Source: Flexivirga caeni
GTDB lineage: Bacteria > Actinomycetota > Actinomycetes > Actinomycetales > Dermatophilaceae
NCBI RefSeq assembly: GCF_003724155.1
Contig: NZ_RJJQ01000007.1
Span: 1-64,000 of the forward strand
Length of the DNA: 64,000 nt
Direction of reading: 5' to 3'
The notes beneath the pieces were generated by a model, which saw only the letters and a program-made list of their open reading frames with translations, searched no databases and had not been told where the DNA came from. This document shows, in pieces, positions 1 through 8,861 of this stretch. The position numbers were made by a program, and so were the translations under genes. Positions within the stretch are counted from its first letter, which is position 1, and the number at the start of each line of letters is the position of its first letter.

Positions 1-277
1 GAACTACTCATCAAAAATCAGGTTCCTCAACTCGCCCTGCAGGGGTCAACTTTGCTAACGGGCACTGGACTCAACTCACCTTGACACGCAGGGGGTCGGC
101 GGCGCCGACAGGTCGGACGCGGATCGGATCGGGGAGACAGTGAACGGACCTTGATTGCATACAAAAAGCCTCGGAACGCGAATCGCGGCCGAAGCTTCAT
201 CACCATTATCTCACGGAATCGGGATCTGCACCCCCACCCCCTCGCGACTGACGGTCCTCAGTGCGCTCGGAGTTCGC
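1..277. other. Left edge, no gene recognised
   Basis: No reading frame here looks like a real gene. The first 60 bases are less GC-rich than the rest of the window, and the stretch may contain the end of a feature lying to the left. The only thing I can place is its right boundary, where homology to the 3' end of the comB-like gene begins. Confidence 0.4.
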
Positions 278-530
278 ACACTCGCATCCGTCCGCAGGCA
301 GGAAGGCACCGTGGACGAGGACCGGCACGACGGCGGAGGCATTGTGCGTAGCGGCGATGCTGACGTGCCTGCCGAAGCCATTGCCGTCCATACCCCGTGG
401 GCGACGAGCGCGGACAGGACGGCGCCAGCCCCGAACTGGTCCTCCAGCGCGGGACGCAAGGAGTCATCGAAACTCCAGCGCTCCCCCGCCGCGATCACCG
501 CGACCGAACGACCCGCCTCAACCGCGCGAA
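278..530 (-). pseudogene. Decayed partial copy of comB-like gene
   Basis: Read on the minus strand, this stretch encodes pieces closely matching the C-terminal half of the intact comB-like protein at 3255-4094: VAVIAAGERWSFDDSLRPAL in one frame, then NASAVVPVLVHGAF in another. Between them about 100 bp of the parent gene is missing and the frame shifts. The parental TGA stop is changed (TCA to ACA on the plus strand at 278-280), and there is no N-terminal half or start codon. The match is clear at nucleotide level over about 250 bp, so this is a dead partial duplication. It lies in the same orientation as the intact gene, on the other side of the acyltransferase gene, so the two copies bracket that gene as direct repeats. 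Confidence 0.85.
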
Positions 531-867
531 GCAACCTGCCGGAGCCAGCGAGGCCCGAGCCACACCAGCCTTCTGCCGCGGGGTGTTCCGCTGGTTATCG
601 AGAAATGATCACCTGCGTGACATCGACAGAGACAGCCCCTCGAGCGGGGACAAGCACACGGCAGTCCGACGTGCTCGCCGGGTACGCATGTCGTAAACGG
701 CTGAAGGCCTGCCCGGTTGTTACCGTGAAACAGCCGGAGCCGACGTTTGTGGGAAACCGCGTGTGGTGGCAGCCAACCGCTGAGCGGTGTCCGGCGTCTG
801 ACGGGGGGAAACGGCCGAGCGGGAACGAGAACGGCGACACGACGAGAGACGAGACGGGGTATTCGCA
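531..867. other. Gene-poor stretch upstream of acyltransferase
   Basis: This 337-bp stretch separates the comB remnant from the acyltransferase start. Open frames on both strands here have no recognisable domain and are best taken as chance frames of GC-rich DNA. The promoter of the acyltransferase should lie in it, but I cannot place a convincing -35/-10 pair. Confidence 0.4.
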
Positions 868-3087
868 GTGCCTAAGCCGATCGGGGGCGCCAAGCACTAT
901 GTCCCAGGACTGGACGGACTTCGGACGATCGCGGTTGCCTTGGTGATCGCCTATCACCTGCACGTCCCCCACGCCGGCGGCGGCCTGCTCGGCGTCGGGA
1001 TCTTCTTTACACTCTCGGGATTTCTCATCACCTCGATCCTGCTTTCCGGGGCACAGCAGCGTGGCTGGGAGCTGCGCAGCTTTTGGGTGCGGCGGGCTCG
1101 CCGACTGCTGCCGGCAGTCGTCCTGCTGCTGATCGTGACGATGGTCGCGACGGTGATCCGGCGGCCGGGTGAAACCGGCACCTGGGGCGTCGAGGCACTC
1201 GCGGCGCTGTTCTACGTCGCCAACTGGCACACGATCCTGGCCGGTGACTCCTATTTCGCGCGGTTCAACACCGGCCCCTTCGACCACCTCTGGTCGTTAT
1301 CGGTCGAGGAGCAGTTCTACCTGGTCTGGCCGCTGCTGCTCGTCGCCTTGTGGTTGCTGACCCGCCGTCGCACCCGGATCATGGCGGTGATTGCAGCCCT
1401 GCTGGCCGCAGCCTCCTTCGTCGAACTGTCCATGTTGGCCAAGTCCGGCTTCGACACCACTCGCGCCTACGAGGGCACCGACACCCGGATGGGCGGGCTG
1501 CTCGTGGGCGCCGCGCTGGCCTTGTGGTTGCACGGCCGCCGCGACCGGCTGCCTGACCACCGTCGCGCGATCGACATCGGCGGGGTCCTCGGCCTCGTCG
1601 TGATCGGTGTGCTCGTCAGCCAGACCACCGAATACGACCTGTCCACCTACCGTTTCGGGCTGCTGGCGTTGTCCGTAGCGACCGGCGCCGTGCTGCTCGC
1701 GATCAGCACGCCCGGCAGTGTCCTGGGCCGCATTCTCGGTTTGCGACCGCTGACCTGGTTGGGCGAGCGCTCCTACGGGATCTACCTGTGGCACCTGCCG
1801 ATCCTGGTCTTCATGCCGACCAACGGCGCGCTGGCGGGTGGCCTGGCGCACGGTGCGGCGGTCGTCATACTGACCGTGCTCATCTCTGCTCTGTCGTGGC
1901 GGTATGTCGAAGACCCGATCCGCGCCCTGGGGCTGCGTGCGGCGCTTCGCCGACGTGGCACCTCGGTGGTGGAGCAGATCCTCCCGCCCGAGCCGGCCAT
2001 TGACACCAATGCTCCCGCGGCGCCGCTGCCCGGGCAGATTCCCGGTGCGATCCGGCTGCCGCTGTACCCGCGACCAGGCGTCGCGATGGACCGCAACAAC
2101 ACCAGACCCGTTCCCGCTCCGGCACCGGTCATTGCTCAGCCGGTCATCACGACCCCGGCCGATATCAACCGGGCGCGGGTTCTGTCGCGCCGGCTCAACG
2201 TGCGAGTCGGCGGTGCGATGGTGGGCGCACTGGCAGTGGCCGTGATGGTGGTGCCGCAAGCGCTGCCGCTGAACCTCATGGCTGCCAGCGACGCCGCCGC
2301 GGCTCCCGCGATCCCCACCCCACGCCCCAGCCGTGCCGCCACGTCGCCCGGGTCGACACCGACCGGCGGCGCGACGTCGTCGGGCAGCGGTTCGGCCAGC
2401 CCCTCGGCGATCCCGTCGGTCGCTATCGGCGGGCCGGGCGCGCTGCAGTCATCTTGCACTCATGTCGTGCATGTCGGGGACTCCACCTCAGAGGGGCTGC
2501 TGGGCAACTCCTACATCCCCAACCCCGCGCAGCAATACCCGCAGCAATTGCGCGACGTCGGCGTCACGTCATACACCCCGGAGATCTCCGGTGGGCGGTC
2601 GATCGTCGAGACCCTCAACGGTCAGGCCAACGCAGCGACCGTAGTGCGGCAACAGATCGCCGCGGGCTACCACGGCTGCTGGGTCTTCGCCCTCGGCACC
2701 AACGACACCGCCGACCAGGCCGCCGGCGGGAATGTCCCACTGGCGCAACGGATCTCACGCCTCATGCAACTCGTCGGCTCCGATGACGTGCTGTGGGTCA
2801 ACGTGCGAGTGCACAACCCGAGCAACCCGGCGTACTCCGAGTCGAATATGCAGAAGTGGAACAAGGCGCTACTGGACGCATGCAAGAGGTACCCCACGAT
2901 GCGCGTCGCGAACTGGGCCGACCAGGTGCAGGACAAGTGGTTCATCAGCGACGGCATCCACTTCACGACACCCGGGTACATCGCGCGTGCGCACGACATT
3001 GCCCAAGCCCTCGCGGTGGCCTTCCCCAAGGGTGGCCACTCGCCGTCCCAGTGCCTCGTCCAAGGGGCGCCGACCCCAACGCCCTGA
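868..3087 (+). CDS. Membrane acyltransferase with SGNH domain (OafA/YrhL type)
   Basis: A 739-aa integral membrane protein of the acyltransferase-3 family fused to a C-terminal SGNH-hydrolase-like domain; such proteins O-acylate cell-surface glycans or peptidoglycan. Residues about 10-355 contain the family start (VPGLDGLRTIAV, then YH), the FFTLSGFLIT segment and around ten membrane spans. A Pro/Ser/Thr-rich linker with one further hydrophobic segment near residues 450-475 leads to the SGNH part: block I GDS in VVHVGDSTSE (about residue 533), GTND near 611, and the late Asp-His block in DGIHFT near 695, which would sit outside the membrane. The start is GTG at 868, where the family's N-terminal signature begins. 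The acyl donor and acceptor are not evident. It is flanked by the intact and decayed comB copies. Confidence 0.9.
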   Translation: MPKPIGGAKHYVPGLDGLRTIAVALVIAYHLHVPHAGGGLLGVGIFFTLSGFLITSILLSGAQQRGWELRSFWVRRARRLLPAVVLLLIVTMVATVIRRPGETGTWGVEALAALFYVANWHTILAGDSYFARFNTGPFDHLWSLSVEEQFYLVWPLLLVALWLLTRRRTRIMAVIAALLAAASFVELSMLAKSGFDTTRAYEGTDTRMGGLLVGAALALWLHGRRDRLPDHRRAIDIGGVLGLVVIGVLVSQTTEYDLSTYRFGLLALSVATGAVLLAISTPGSVLGRILGLRPLTWLGERSYGIYLWHLPILVFMPTNGALAGGLAHGAAVVILTVLISALSWRYVEDPIRALGLRAALRRRGTSVVEQILPPEPAIDTNAPAAPLPGQIPGAIRLPLYPRPGVAMDRNNTRPVPAPAPVIAQPVITTPADINRARVLSRRLNVRVGGAMVGALAVAVMVVPQALPLNLMAASDAAAAPAIPTPRPSRAATSPGSTPTGGATSSGSGSASPSAIPSVAIGGPGALQSSCTHVVHVGDSTSEGLLGNSYIPNPAQQYPQQLRDVGVTSYTPEISGGRSIVETLNGQANAATVVRQQIAAGYHGCWVFALGTNDTADQAAGGNVPLAQRISRLMQLVGSDDVLWVNVRVHNPSNPAYSESNMQKWNKALLDACKRYPTMRVANWADQVQDKWFISDGIHFTTPGYIARAHDIAQALAVAFPKGGHSPSQCLVQGAPTPTP

Positions 3088-3254
3088 CCACGCAGCTATC
3101 GATCCATTCGCGCGGTCTCGGCAGGGACTCCGGCCTCGACCCGGTCGTACACACCCTGGACCTGGTCGAGAAGGTCCGCGCCGACCGGCGTCCGCGTGGA
3201 CGGCTGCACTGCGGCGGTCACACCGCGCCGCAGCCGGGAAAGAAAGGAGTTCGC

Positions 3255-4094
3255 TCACTCGCATCCGCCCGCAGGCTGAAAGGCCCCGTCGACGAGCACC
3301 GGAACGACGGCGGACGCATTCAGCGCGGCAGCGACGTCGACGTCAGTGCCGAAGCCGAGACTGTCCAGCTCCCGACCGCCGACGCAGTCGTGCAAGCGCT
3401 CGACGAGTCTGCCTGCATTGACGTCGAAGAGCTCCGCTGCTGCCCACGCTTCCGGGCTGAACCTGTCGCCATACCCGAGGGCGACGAGCGCGGAGAGAAT
3501 GGCGCCCGCCCCGAGGTGGTCCTCCAGCGCGGGACGCAAGGAATCGTCGAAACGCCAGCGCTCCCCCGCCGCGATCACCGCGACCGAACAACCCGCCCCA
3601 ACCGCGGGGGCGAGCCAGTCGGCAACCGCCTGCGCGTTGCGCAGACATCCGATCGACACCGTCGAGTCGCCCTCCAAGAGCGTGGCGGCGATCGTGGAGC
3701 CGTTCGGCGATGGCAACACCAGCCGAGGGATCGGCTCGCAGGCGAGCAGGCCTGCGGGCGAAAGCGACGGGGCCGATGCTGCGTCATACGTCATGGATTC
3801 CAGCCTGCCGACAGCAAGTATGGCGCCACGTGCCGTCGCAAACTCCTGCGCCCGCGCACCTTTCCACGGGTATGGGAAGACGCGCATCCCGCGTTCGACG
3901 GCCACCGTGACGGATGTCGAGAAGCTCAGCACGTCGACCACGACCGCAACATCGGCACGCGTTGCCCGCGCCCCGACCGGACCCCACTCGAGTCGTATGC
4001 CGAAGTCGCCCTGCCCGAACAGATCCGCCACAGCGCAGGAACCTATCCGATCGCGCCGGAACATCGAGTCCCCGCCGGTGGTTGACGCTGTCAT
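3255..4094 (-). CDS. comB: ComB-like 2-phosphosulfolactate phosphatase
   Basis: 279 aa, member of the ComB family (2-phosphosulfolactate phosphatase, first described in coenzyme M synthesis; the role in actinobacteria is unclear). The family's early Asp block is visible as VVVDVLSFSTSV, followed by LPSPNGSTIA and VAVIAAGERW, spread along the length as usual. I chose the ATG at 4094 because it is preceded by a good ribosome-binding site (GGGAG, 5 nt spacing); an internal ATG at 4064, preceded by GGGGA, is the alternative. The start codon shares the bases CATG with the start of the divergent DUF427 gene. A decayed second copy of the 3' end lies at 278-530. Confidence 0.82.
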   Translation of the reverse strand: MTASTTGGDSMFRRDRIGSCAVADLFGQGDFGIRLEWGPVGARATRADVAVVVDVLSFSTSVTVAVERGMRVFPYPWKGARAQEFATARGAILAVGRLESMTYDAASAPSLSPAGLLACEPIPRLVLPSPNGSTIAATLLEGDSTVSIGCLRNAQAVADWLAPAVGAGCSVAVIAAGERWRFDDSLRPALEDHLGAGAILSALVALGYGDRFSPEAWAAAELFDVNAGRLVERLHDCVGGRELDSLGFGTDVDVAAALNASAVVPVLVDGAFQPAGGCE

Positions 4095-4497
4095 GAACAC
4101 TCCCGACGGGCGGATCACAGCGCCCAATGGCGTCATCTCCATCGAGCCGATCGGCCGCACGGTTCGTGCGACGCTCGGCAGCGAGACCATCGTGGATTCC
4201 GCCCACGGCATCCGGCTGCTGGAGAAGGACCACGAACCGGTCTACTACTTCCCGCTGGCAGACGTTCCCTCCCGTTTCCTGCGGCCGAGCACGACGCACA
4301 CCGTGTGCCCGCGCAAGGGGAAAGCCGACTACTTCGACCTCGTCGTGGGTGACACTGTCATACCCGATGCGGTGTGGACCTACCCGGAGCACTACGACGA
4401 CGCACTGGACCTGGCGGGTTATGCGTCGATCTACTGGGACCGAGCCGACGCGTGGTATGAGGACGGCCAGCAGATCGCCGCCCCGTCGAACGGCTGA
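4093..4497 (+). CDS. DUF427 domain protein
   Basis: 134-aa soluble protein with a single DUF427 domain. The recognisable core runs from RTVRATLGSETIVDS through YYFPLADV and CPRKGKADYF to the aromatic WTYPEHYDDAL segment near the C-terminus. The biochemical role of the family is not established, so none is assigned. The ATG at 4093 overlaps the divergent comB start in one CATG tetramer, leaving no spacer; the two genes must be controlled from inside each other's 5' ends, or the comB start is really at 4064. Confidence 0.88.
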   Translation: MNTPDGRITAPNGVISIEPIGRTVRATLGSETIVDSAHGIRLLEKDHEPVYYFPLADVPSRFLRPSTTHTVCPRKGKADYFDLVVGDTVIPDAVWTYPEHYDDALDLAGYASIYWDRADAWYEDGQQIAAPSNG

Positions 4498-4520
4498 TTC
4501 GGCGCATCCTGGCCGACCGC

Positions 4521-5207
4521 TCAGTCGTCCCCTTTCGAAGTCGTCAGCTTCGCCCAATTCCCTTCGGACACAACACGAATCGCGTCGCCGTCGATGACGA
4601 TCGCCGTCTGGTCATCCATTGCGTATGCCGGGGCGGAGATGCTCGCCGCCCAGGCTTCCGCCTCGGCCAGGGAGTTGCCTGGCATGCCGTCGTCCGCCAG
4701 GTGCGGGCAGATCGAGAAGTCGACGAGCCCGAGGGTGCTGGTGTCGCCGCTCGGCGGGCGCCACTGGATGAAGTCCTCGCCAACCTCGGGTGTCATCACC
4801 ATGCTCCCGGCGCTCAGACCGACCCACACGGTGTCGTCCAGTTCCGGCAGCAGGCCGGCCAGGCCGGATTCACGCATCCAGTGGCACAGGTAGAGCACGT
4901 CACCTCCGGCGGCCAGCAGCACATCCGCGGCACGGATCGGCGGAACCCAGGCCTCTTCGGGCAGGCTCGGCAACGCGGTCAACTCCAGCAAACCGACCGA
5001 CTGCCAGCCCAATTCGACCATCGGATTCGGCGATCGACCGGCGACGAACCCCCACGCCTTGGTGCCCGGTCCGACCGAGGGATGGCCGTACATCGCGGTG
5101 GGGATGCACAACGCTGTGGACTCCTCGATCGGCTTGCCCAGCAGTTCGATCAACGCGGTCCGGATGCTGTCGTTGCTAACTCCGCCGGACGTCAGCAGCA
5201 GCTTCAC
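4521..5207 (-). CDS. Peptidase S51 family protein (PepE-like)
   Basis: 228-aa protein of the S51 serine peptidase family (aspartyl dipeptidase PepE and cyanophycinase relatives). The nucleophile elbow is visible as WVGLSAGSMV at about residues 126-135, preceded by the VLLAAGGDVLYLCHWM segment. A cytoplasmic dipeptidase role is the default inference. The GTG start overlaps the stop codon of the upstream PPOX gene by 4 bp (GTGA), so the two are very probably co-translated. The C-terminus faces the DUF427 gene across a 23-bp convergent gap. Confidence 0.85.
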   Translation of the reverse strand: MKLLLTSGGVSNDSIRTALIELLGKPIEESTALCIPTAMYGHPSVGPGTKAWGFVAGRSPNPMVELGWQSVGLLELTALPSLPEEAWVPPIRAADVLLAAGGDVLYLCHWMRESGLAGLLPELDDTVWVGLSAGSMVMTPEVGEDFIQWRPPSGDTSTLGLVDFSICPHLADDGMPGNSLAEAEAWAASISAPAYAMDDQTAIVIDGDAIRVVSEGNWAKLTTSKGDD

Positions 5208-5689
5208 GAATCTTCCGCATCGAGACGAGCGGCGACGGCGGCGGGAAAGCCGCCGGTGGCGATCGGGCCCCAGCGCTTCGGGGTGATCCGGATCAGCGAC
5301 TTACCCTGCACGCGCATCGCGGCGCGGTATTCGTCCCAGTCCGGGTGCTCACCAGAGATGCTGCGGAAGTAGTCGACCAGCCCGTCCTCCGCCTCCGGCA
5401 TGTCGAGCACTTCCGCGGTGCCGTCGACCTGCACCCACGCGCCGCCGAAGTCGTCGGAGAGCACGCAGACGCTGACGTGCGAATTCCGTTTGAGGTTCAC
5501 TGTTTTCGCGCGCCCGGGGTATGTCGAGACGACGATCCTGCCTGCGTCGTCGACACCGGCGGTCACTGGCGACAACTGCGGCGACCCGTCGGCACGGGTG
5601 GTCAGCAACACCGCGTGGTGTCGGGTGCGTGCGAAGTCGAGCAGATCGGCGAGCGGAACGGTGGACGCGGTTGCGATCGTTCGGGGCAT
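5204..5689 (-). CDS. PPOX-class F420-dependent oxidoreductase
   Basis: 161-aa pyridoxamine-5'-phosphate-oxidase-fold protein of the class that in actinobacteria usually binds F420 or FMN. The N-terminal sheet (HHAVLLTTRADGSPQLSPV), the strand with VVSTYPGRAKTVNLKRNSHV and the terminal RITPKRWGPIA are typical of the family. The ATG at 5689 is where family similarity begins; in-frame upstream sequence would run into the MFS remnant. First gene of a two-gene unit with the S51 peptidase. The substrate cannot be told. Confidence 0.85.
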   Translation of the reverse strand: MPRTIATASTVPLADLLDFARTRHHAVLLTTRADGSPQLSPVTAGVDDAGRIVVSTYPGRAKTVNLKRNSHVSVCVLSDDFGGAWVQVDGTAEVLDMPEAEDGLVDYFRSISGEHPDWDEYRAAMRVQGKSLIRITPKRWGPIATGGFPAAVAARLDAEDS

Positions 5690-5718
5690 GCTCGTGAGCC
5701 TATCCGGGTCGAGCGGGC

Positions 5719-6396
5719 TTGCAGTGGCTCTTCGCCGCCGACGCAGCCAGTTCGATCGCGTGTCTCGTGCTCGTCGCCGGATGGTTGCCGAGAACGCCGC
5801 CGCCTCCGGTGCAGCAGGAACTCGGCACGTCTCGATCGGCGTGGAAGGACGGGCGGCTGTGGCTGCTGATGACCACGGGCACTCTTTTCGCCACGGTGTA
5901 CATGCTGATCCCGATGGCGATGCCGCTGGCACTCGCGGCGACCGGTCGGCCGGCGTCCGACGCCGGACTGCTCAGCGCACTGGGCACCCTGATCACGATC
6001 GCTGCGCAGCCGTTGATGCGGCGCAGCGAGAACATCACCAGCCGGATCGTCGCTGGATACCTTCTCTTGGCTGCCGGGCTGGCAGTTGCCGGACTCCACC
6101 CCGCAATGACCGGGTACGTCGGTGCCACCATCATCATCGCGGCCGGTGACACGTTGCTGGTGGGGTACACCTACACACTCGTGGCAGCGATCGCACCAGC
6201 CGGATCCAGGGCCCGCTACTTCGCTGTCTACGGCCTCACCTGGGGAGTCGCGTTGACCGTTGGCCCACCTGCGATCGGCACACTGGTCCGCCACGGATTC
6301 GCCGAGTTCTGGCTCGTCTGCGCCGCGGCAATGTGTGCCACGGGCCTGGGACAACTTCTCGTCAATCGGATGATCCGACCGCGCCCTTGCGCGTGA
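5719..6396 (+). pseudogene. 5'-truncated MFS transporter remnant
   Basis: The open frame (225 codons, possible TTG start at 5719) encodes only about the last half of a major facilitator: one span (SIACLVLVAGWLP), a loop, then about six spans ending in a short basic tail. The first five spans and the N-terminal signature loop are absent; the sequence where they should be is the divergent PPOX gene, whose start lies 30 bp away. No ribosome-binding site precedes the TTG. It is therefore most likely the surviving 3' half of a transporter gene cut off by a deletion or rearrangement. Expression as a six-span half-transporter cannot be excluded. Confidence 0.75.
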
Positions 6397-6517
6397 TCTG
6401 GAGCGCGCTCCGGGGAAGACGCCGCGTGCCACGAACATCTGGACCATGTGCGCGCCGAACTGGATGGCGGCGAACCGTGGCCGGACACGCCCCTACCGTG
6501 CTGAACCGACCGTGACC

Positions 6518-7084
6518 TCAGGCCGCCGCCCCGCCGTCGTGCAGCGGGAGCACGGCAACAGTCTCGTGCCGCGGGCGGGCGTGCGGCCCCTCCCCCAGGT
6601 ATGACGCGACCAGCTCCACGGTATCCACCCGCCACGAGTCACTGGCGAACGTGTCGAGCACCTGCAGCCAGCGACGAGCGTCGATCGGCCGGCGCTGACG
6701 TGCCACGCTGAGGTGTCCGACGAAGCGCTGACCGTCCGGGGTCGCACCGACGGAGTTCGCGGCGTGCCGCACACCGGTCGCCAGCGCGGTCAGGTCGACG
6801 CTCGGCCGGAGCCACAACGCCTTTGCCGCGACAGCATCCGGGAACGCGCCTGCGCCCGACAGTTGTAGATCGAATGCATCGTGCCGCACCGCGGTCCGTG
6901 CCAGTGCAGCGACAAGATCGTCCTGACGGTGATCCGGCACAGCGGCCAAGAACGCGAGCGTGAGATGCCACTGCTCCGGATCGATCCAGGTCATGCCGCC
7001 GCGCGGAGCCAGGAAATCGGCGAGTTGCTCGCGCACCTCCTCGGACGGGCGGATCGCGACGAACATCCGGGTCGTCGCGGTCAT
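6518..7084 (-). CDS. thpR: RNA 2',3'-cyclic phosphodiesterase (ThpR)
   Basis: 188-aa 2H phosphoesterase of the LigT/ThpR family, acting on RNA 2',3'-cyclic phosphate ends. Both catalytic H-x-T/S motifs are present: HLTLAF (about residue 41) and HLSVAR (about residue 124), and the N-terminal MFVAIRPSEEVREQL is typical. ATG at 7084 overlaps the stop of the upstream cysteine hydrolase by 4 bp, so it is the second gene of a two-gene operon. The first His motif lies after WIDPEQW, as in the family. Confidence 0.9.
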   Translation of the reverse strand: MTATTRMFVAIRPSEEVREQLADFLAPRGGMTWIDPEQWHLTLAFLAAVPDHRQDDLVAALARTAVRHDAFDLQLSGAGAFPDAVAAKALWLRPSVDLTALATGVRHAANSVGATPDGQRFVGHLSVARQRRPIDARRWLQVLDTFASDSWRVDTVELVASYLGEGPHARPRHETVAVLPLHDGGAAA

Positions 7085-7653
7085 TCGCCGCCCTGCGCCG
7101 GCGACTCGAGCGACACGTTCGCGGTCGTCACGGTGGCCGCGGACTTCCCGGGAGCTCGCTGCTCACCCCAGTAGAGGTTGGTGTGCGCGATCACCAGATC
7201 CGGGGTGGGAGCGCCATACGCCGACAGGTCCTCGGTGGTGTGCGCATCGCTCACGAGGGTCACGTCATACCCCCTGGCGAAGGCGCCGTGGATGGTCGAC
7301 CGGACGCACATGTCGGTCTGCGCACCCGCCACCACGAGATGGCCCACACCGGCGTGGGCGAGCACCTGCTCCAGGTCGGTGCCCTCGAACGAGTCGCCAT
7401 AGGTCTTCTCGACCAGCGGCTCGGAGTCGTCGCGGGACAACTCGTGAGCCAATTGCCACTCGGGAGAACCCTGTTGAAGCCCGCCGTCGTGATGCTGCAC
7501 CCACACGACGGGAACGTTCTCGGACCGGGCACGGTCGATAAGCGACTGCACGTTGGCGACGACTTCGTCGCGTTGGTGTGCCCCTGCGACGACGCCCTCT
7601 TGCACGTCGATCACCAGCAGGGCGGTCTCGGGTCGGTCGGTCAGCGTGGTCAT
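7081..7653 (-). CDS. Isochorismatase-like cysteine hydrolase
   Basis: 190-aa protein with the isochorismatase/nicotinamidase fold. The catalytic Asp is in ALLVIDVQEG (about residue 16) and the nucleophilic Cys in QTDMCVRST (about residue 116) after the VVAGAQ strand with its cis-peptide region. The family includes nicotinamidases, N-carbamoylsarcosine amidases and isochorismatases, and the sequence alone does not decide between them. Translationally coupled to thpR. The upstream gap to the divergent rlmC (71 bp) must hold promoters for both. Confidence 0.88.
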   Translation of the reverse strand: MTTLTDRPETALLVIDVQEGVVAGAHQRDEVVANVQSLIDRARSENVPVVWVQHHDGGLQQGSPEWQLAHELSRDDSEPLVEKTYGDSFEGTDLEQVLAHAGVGHLVVAGAQTDMCVRSTIHGAFARGYDVTLVSDAHTTEDLSAYGAPTPDLVIAHTNLYWGEQRAPGKSAATVTTANVSLESPAQGGE

Positions 7654-7724
7654 GACAGCTCCTTCGTAGGCATAGACAGGACGTTAGCCGCGAGGTCTGA
7701 CAGGCGTGGGCGACAATCGACACT

Positions 7725-8861
7725 GTGCAGTGCGACTACTACGACGCCGGGGTCTGCCGGTCGTGCACCCTGATGGGCCGGCCGTATGACGCACAAATGC
7801 ACGATCTCCAGCACGCCGTCGCGACCGTGCTGGCCCCTCATGTCGCCGAATCGTGTTGGACTGCACCGGCATACGGCCCGGAGTCGCACTTCCGCAACAA
7901 GGCGAAACTCGTCGTCGGCGGCACCCGCACCGCGCCGACGTTCGGCATCCTGGGCGGCGACGGCACCGGGGTCGACCTGCGCGACTGCGGTCTCTACGAG
8001 CCGGGCCTCCACGACGCGGTGCACCGCCTGGCGCGCTTCGTCATCGGACTCGGCCTGACGCCGTATGACGTGCCGCGCCGCAGCGGCGAACTGAAGCACC
8101 TGATCGTCACGCACTCACCGGACGGCGAGATCATGGTCCGCTTCGTGATGCGCTCCCCCGGCCAGCTGCGGCGGCTGCGGGACGCACTCCCGGACCTGCT
8201 GGACGCGGTGCCCGGGACGAGAGTTGTCTCGGTCAACCTGCTGCCGGAGCATCGGGCCGCTCTCGAAGGCGACCAAGAGGTGTTCCTCACCGACGAGGAG
8301 ACGCTGCCGATGCGAGTGAACGGCATTCGGCTGCACTTGCGGCCGCGCAGCTTCTTCCAGACCAACACCACGGTTGCCGGGATGCTCTATCGGCAAGCGC
8401 AGGAATGGATTTCACCGGCCGCGCCGTCCAGCGTGCTGGATCTCTTCTGTGGCGTCGGCGGGTTTGCGCTGGGTGCTGCGACAGCGCTCTGCGACCCCGG
8501 AGCCAGCGTGCGCGGGGTCGAGATCTCGGCCGACGCGGTGGCGAGTGCGCGGCTGAGCGCTGCGGAGCTGCCGGGACGGGAAGCACTGGGCGACATACGA
8601 TTCCAGGCCGGTGATGCGACCGCTGCATTGGCCGAAGGCGCCGACCTGGTCATCGTGAACCCGCCACGACGCGGCATCGGGGCACTCGCGCGGCAGCTCG
8701 AAGAATCCGACGTGCCGCACATCCTCTACTCCAGTTGCAACGCGAAGACCCTGGCCGCCGACCTACAGGCGATGCCGTCGCTGCGCGTCACGCGTGCCAG
8801 GCTGTTCGACATGTTCCCGCAGACCCGGCACCACGAGGTGCTGCTCTGGCTCGAACGATGA
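7725..8861 (+). CDS. rlmC: 23S rRNA (uracil-C5)-methyltransferase RlmC
   Basis: 378-aa SAM-dependent RNA m5U methyltransferase of the RlmC/RumB group. The N-terminus carries a cysteine cluster for an Fe-S centre (CDYYDAGVCRSC), the SAM site is VLDLFCGVGGFAL (about 240-252), followed by the substrate-positioning VNPPRRG motif and the catalytic cysteine in YSSCNAKTLA (about 340). GTG at 7725 begins directly with the cysteine cluster and is preceded by GACAAT 7 nt away, which fits a leaderless transcript. The stop overlaps the ATG of the following MFS gene. Confidence 0.93.
   Translation: MQCDYYDAGVCRSCTLMGRPYDAQMHDLQHAVATVLAPHVAESCWTAPAYGPESHFRNKAKLVVGGTRTAPTFGILGGDGTGVDLRDCGLYEPGLHDAVHRLARFVIGLGLTPYDVPRRSGELKHLIVTHSPDGEIMVRFVMRSPGQLRRLRDALPDLLDAVPGTRVVSVNLLPEHRAALEGDQEVFLTDEETLPMRVNGIRLHLRPRSFFQTNTTVAGMLYRQAQEWISPAAPSSVLDLFCGVGGFALGAATALCDPGASVRGVEISADAVASARLSAAELPGREALGDIRFQAGDATAALAEGADLVIVNPPRRGIGALARQLEESDVPHILYSSCNAKTLAADLQAMPSLRVTRARLFDMFPQTRHHEVLLWLER

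Noticed and set aside
595-1287. 230-codon minus frame before and inside the acyltransferase
   Set aside because: No family resemblance, overlaps the conserved acyltransferase start; typical shadow frame.
2793-4085. 430-codon plus-strand frame across the end of the acyltransferase and comB
   Set aside because: Runs antisense to comB and out of frame with the acyltransferase; the composition is Arg/Gly-rich with no motif.
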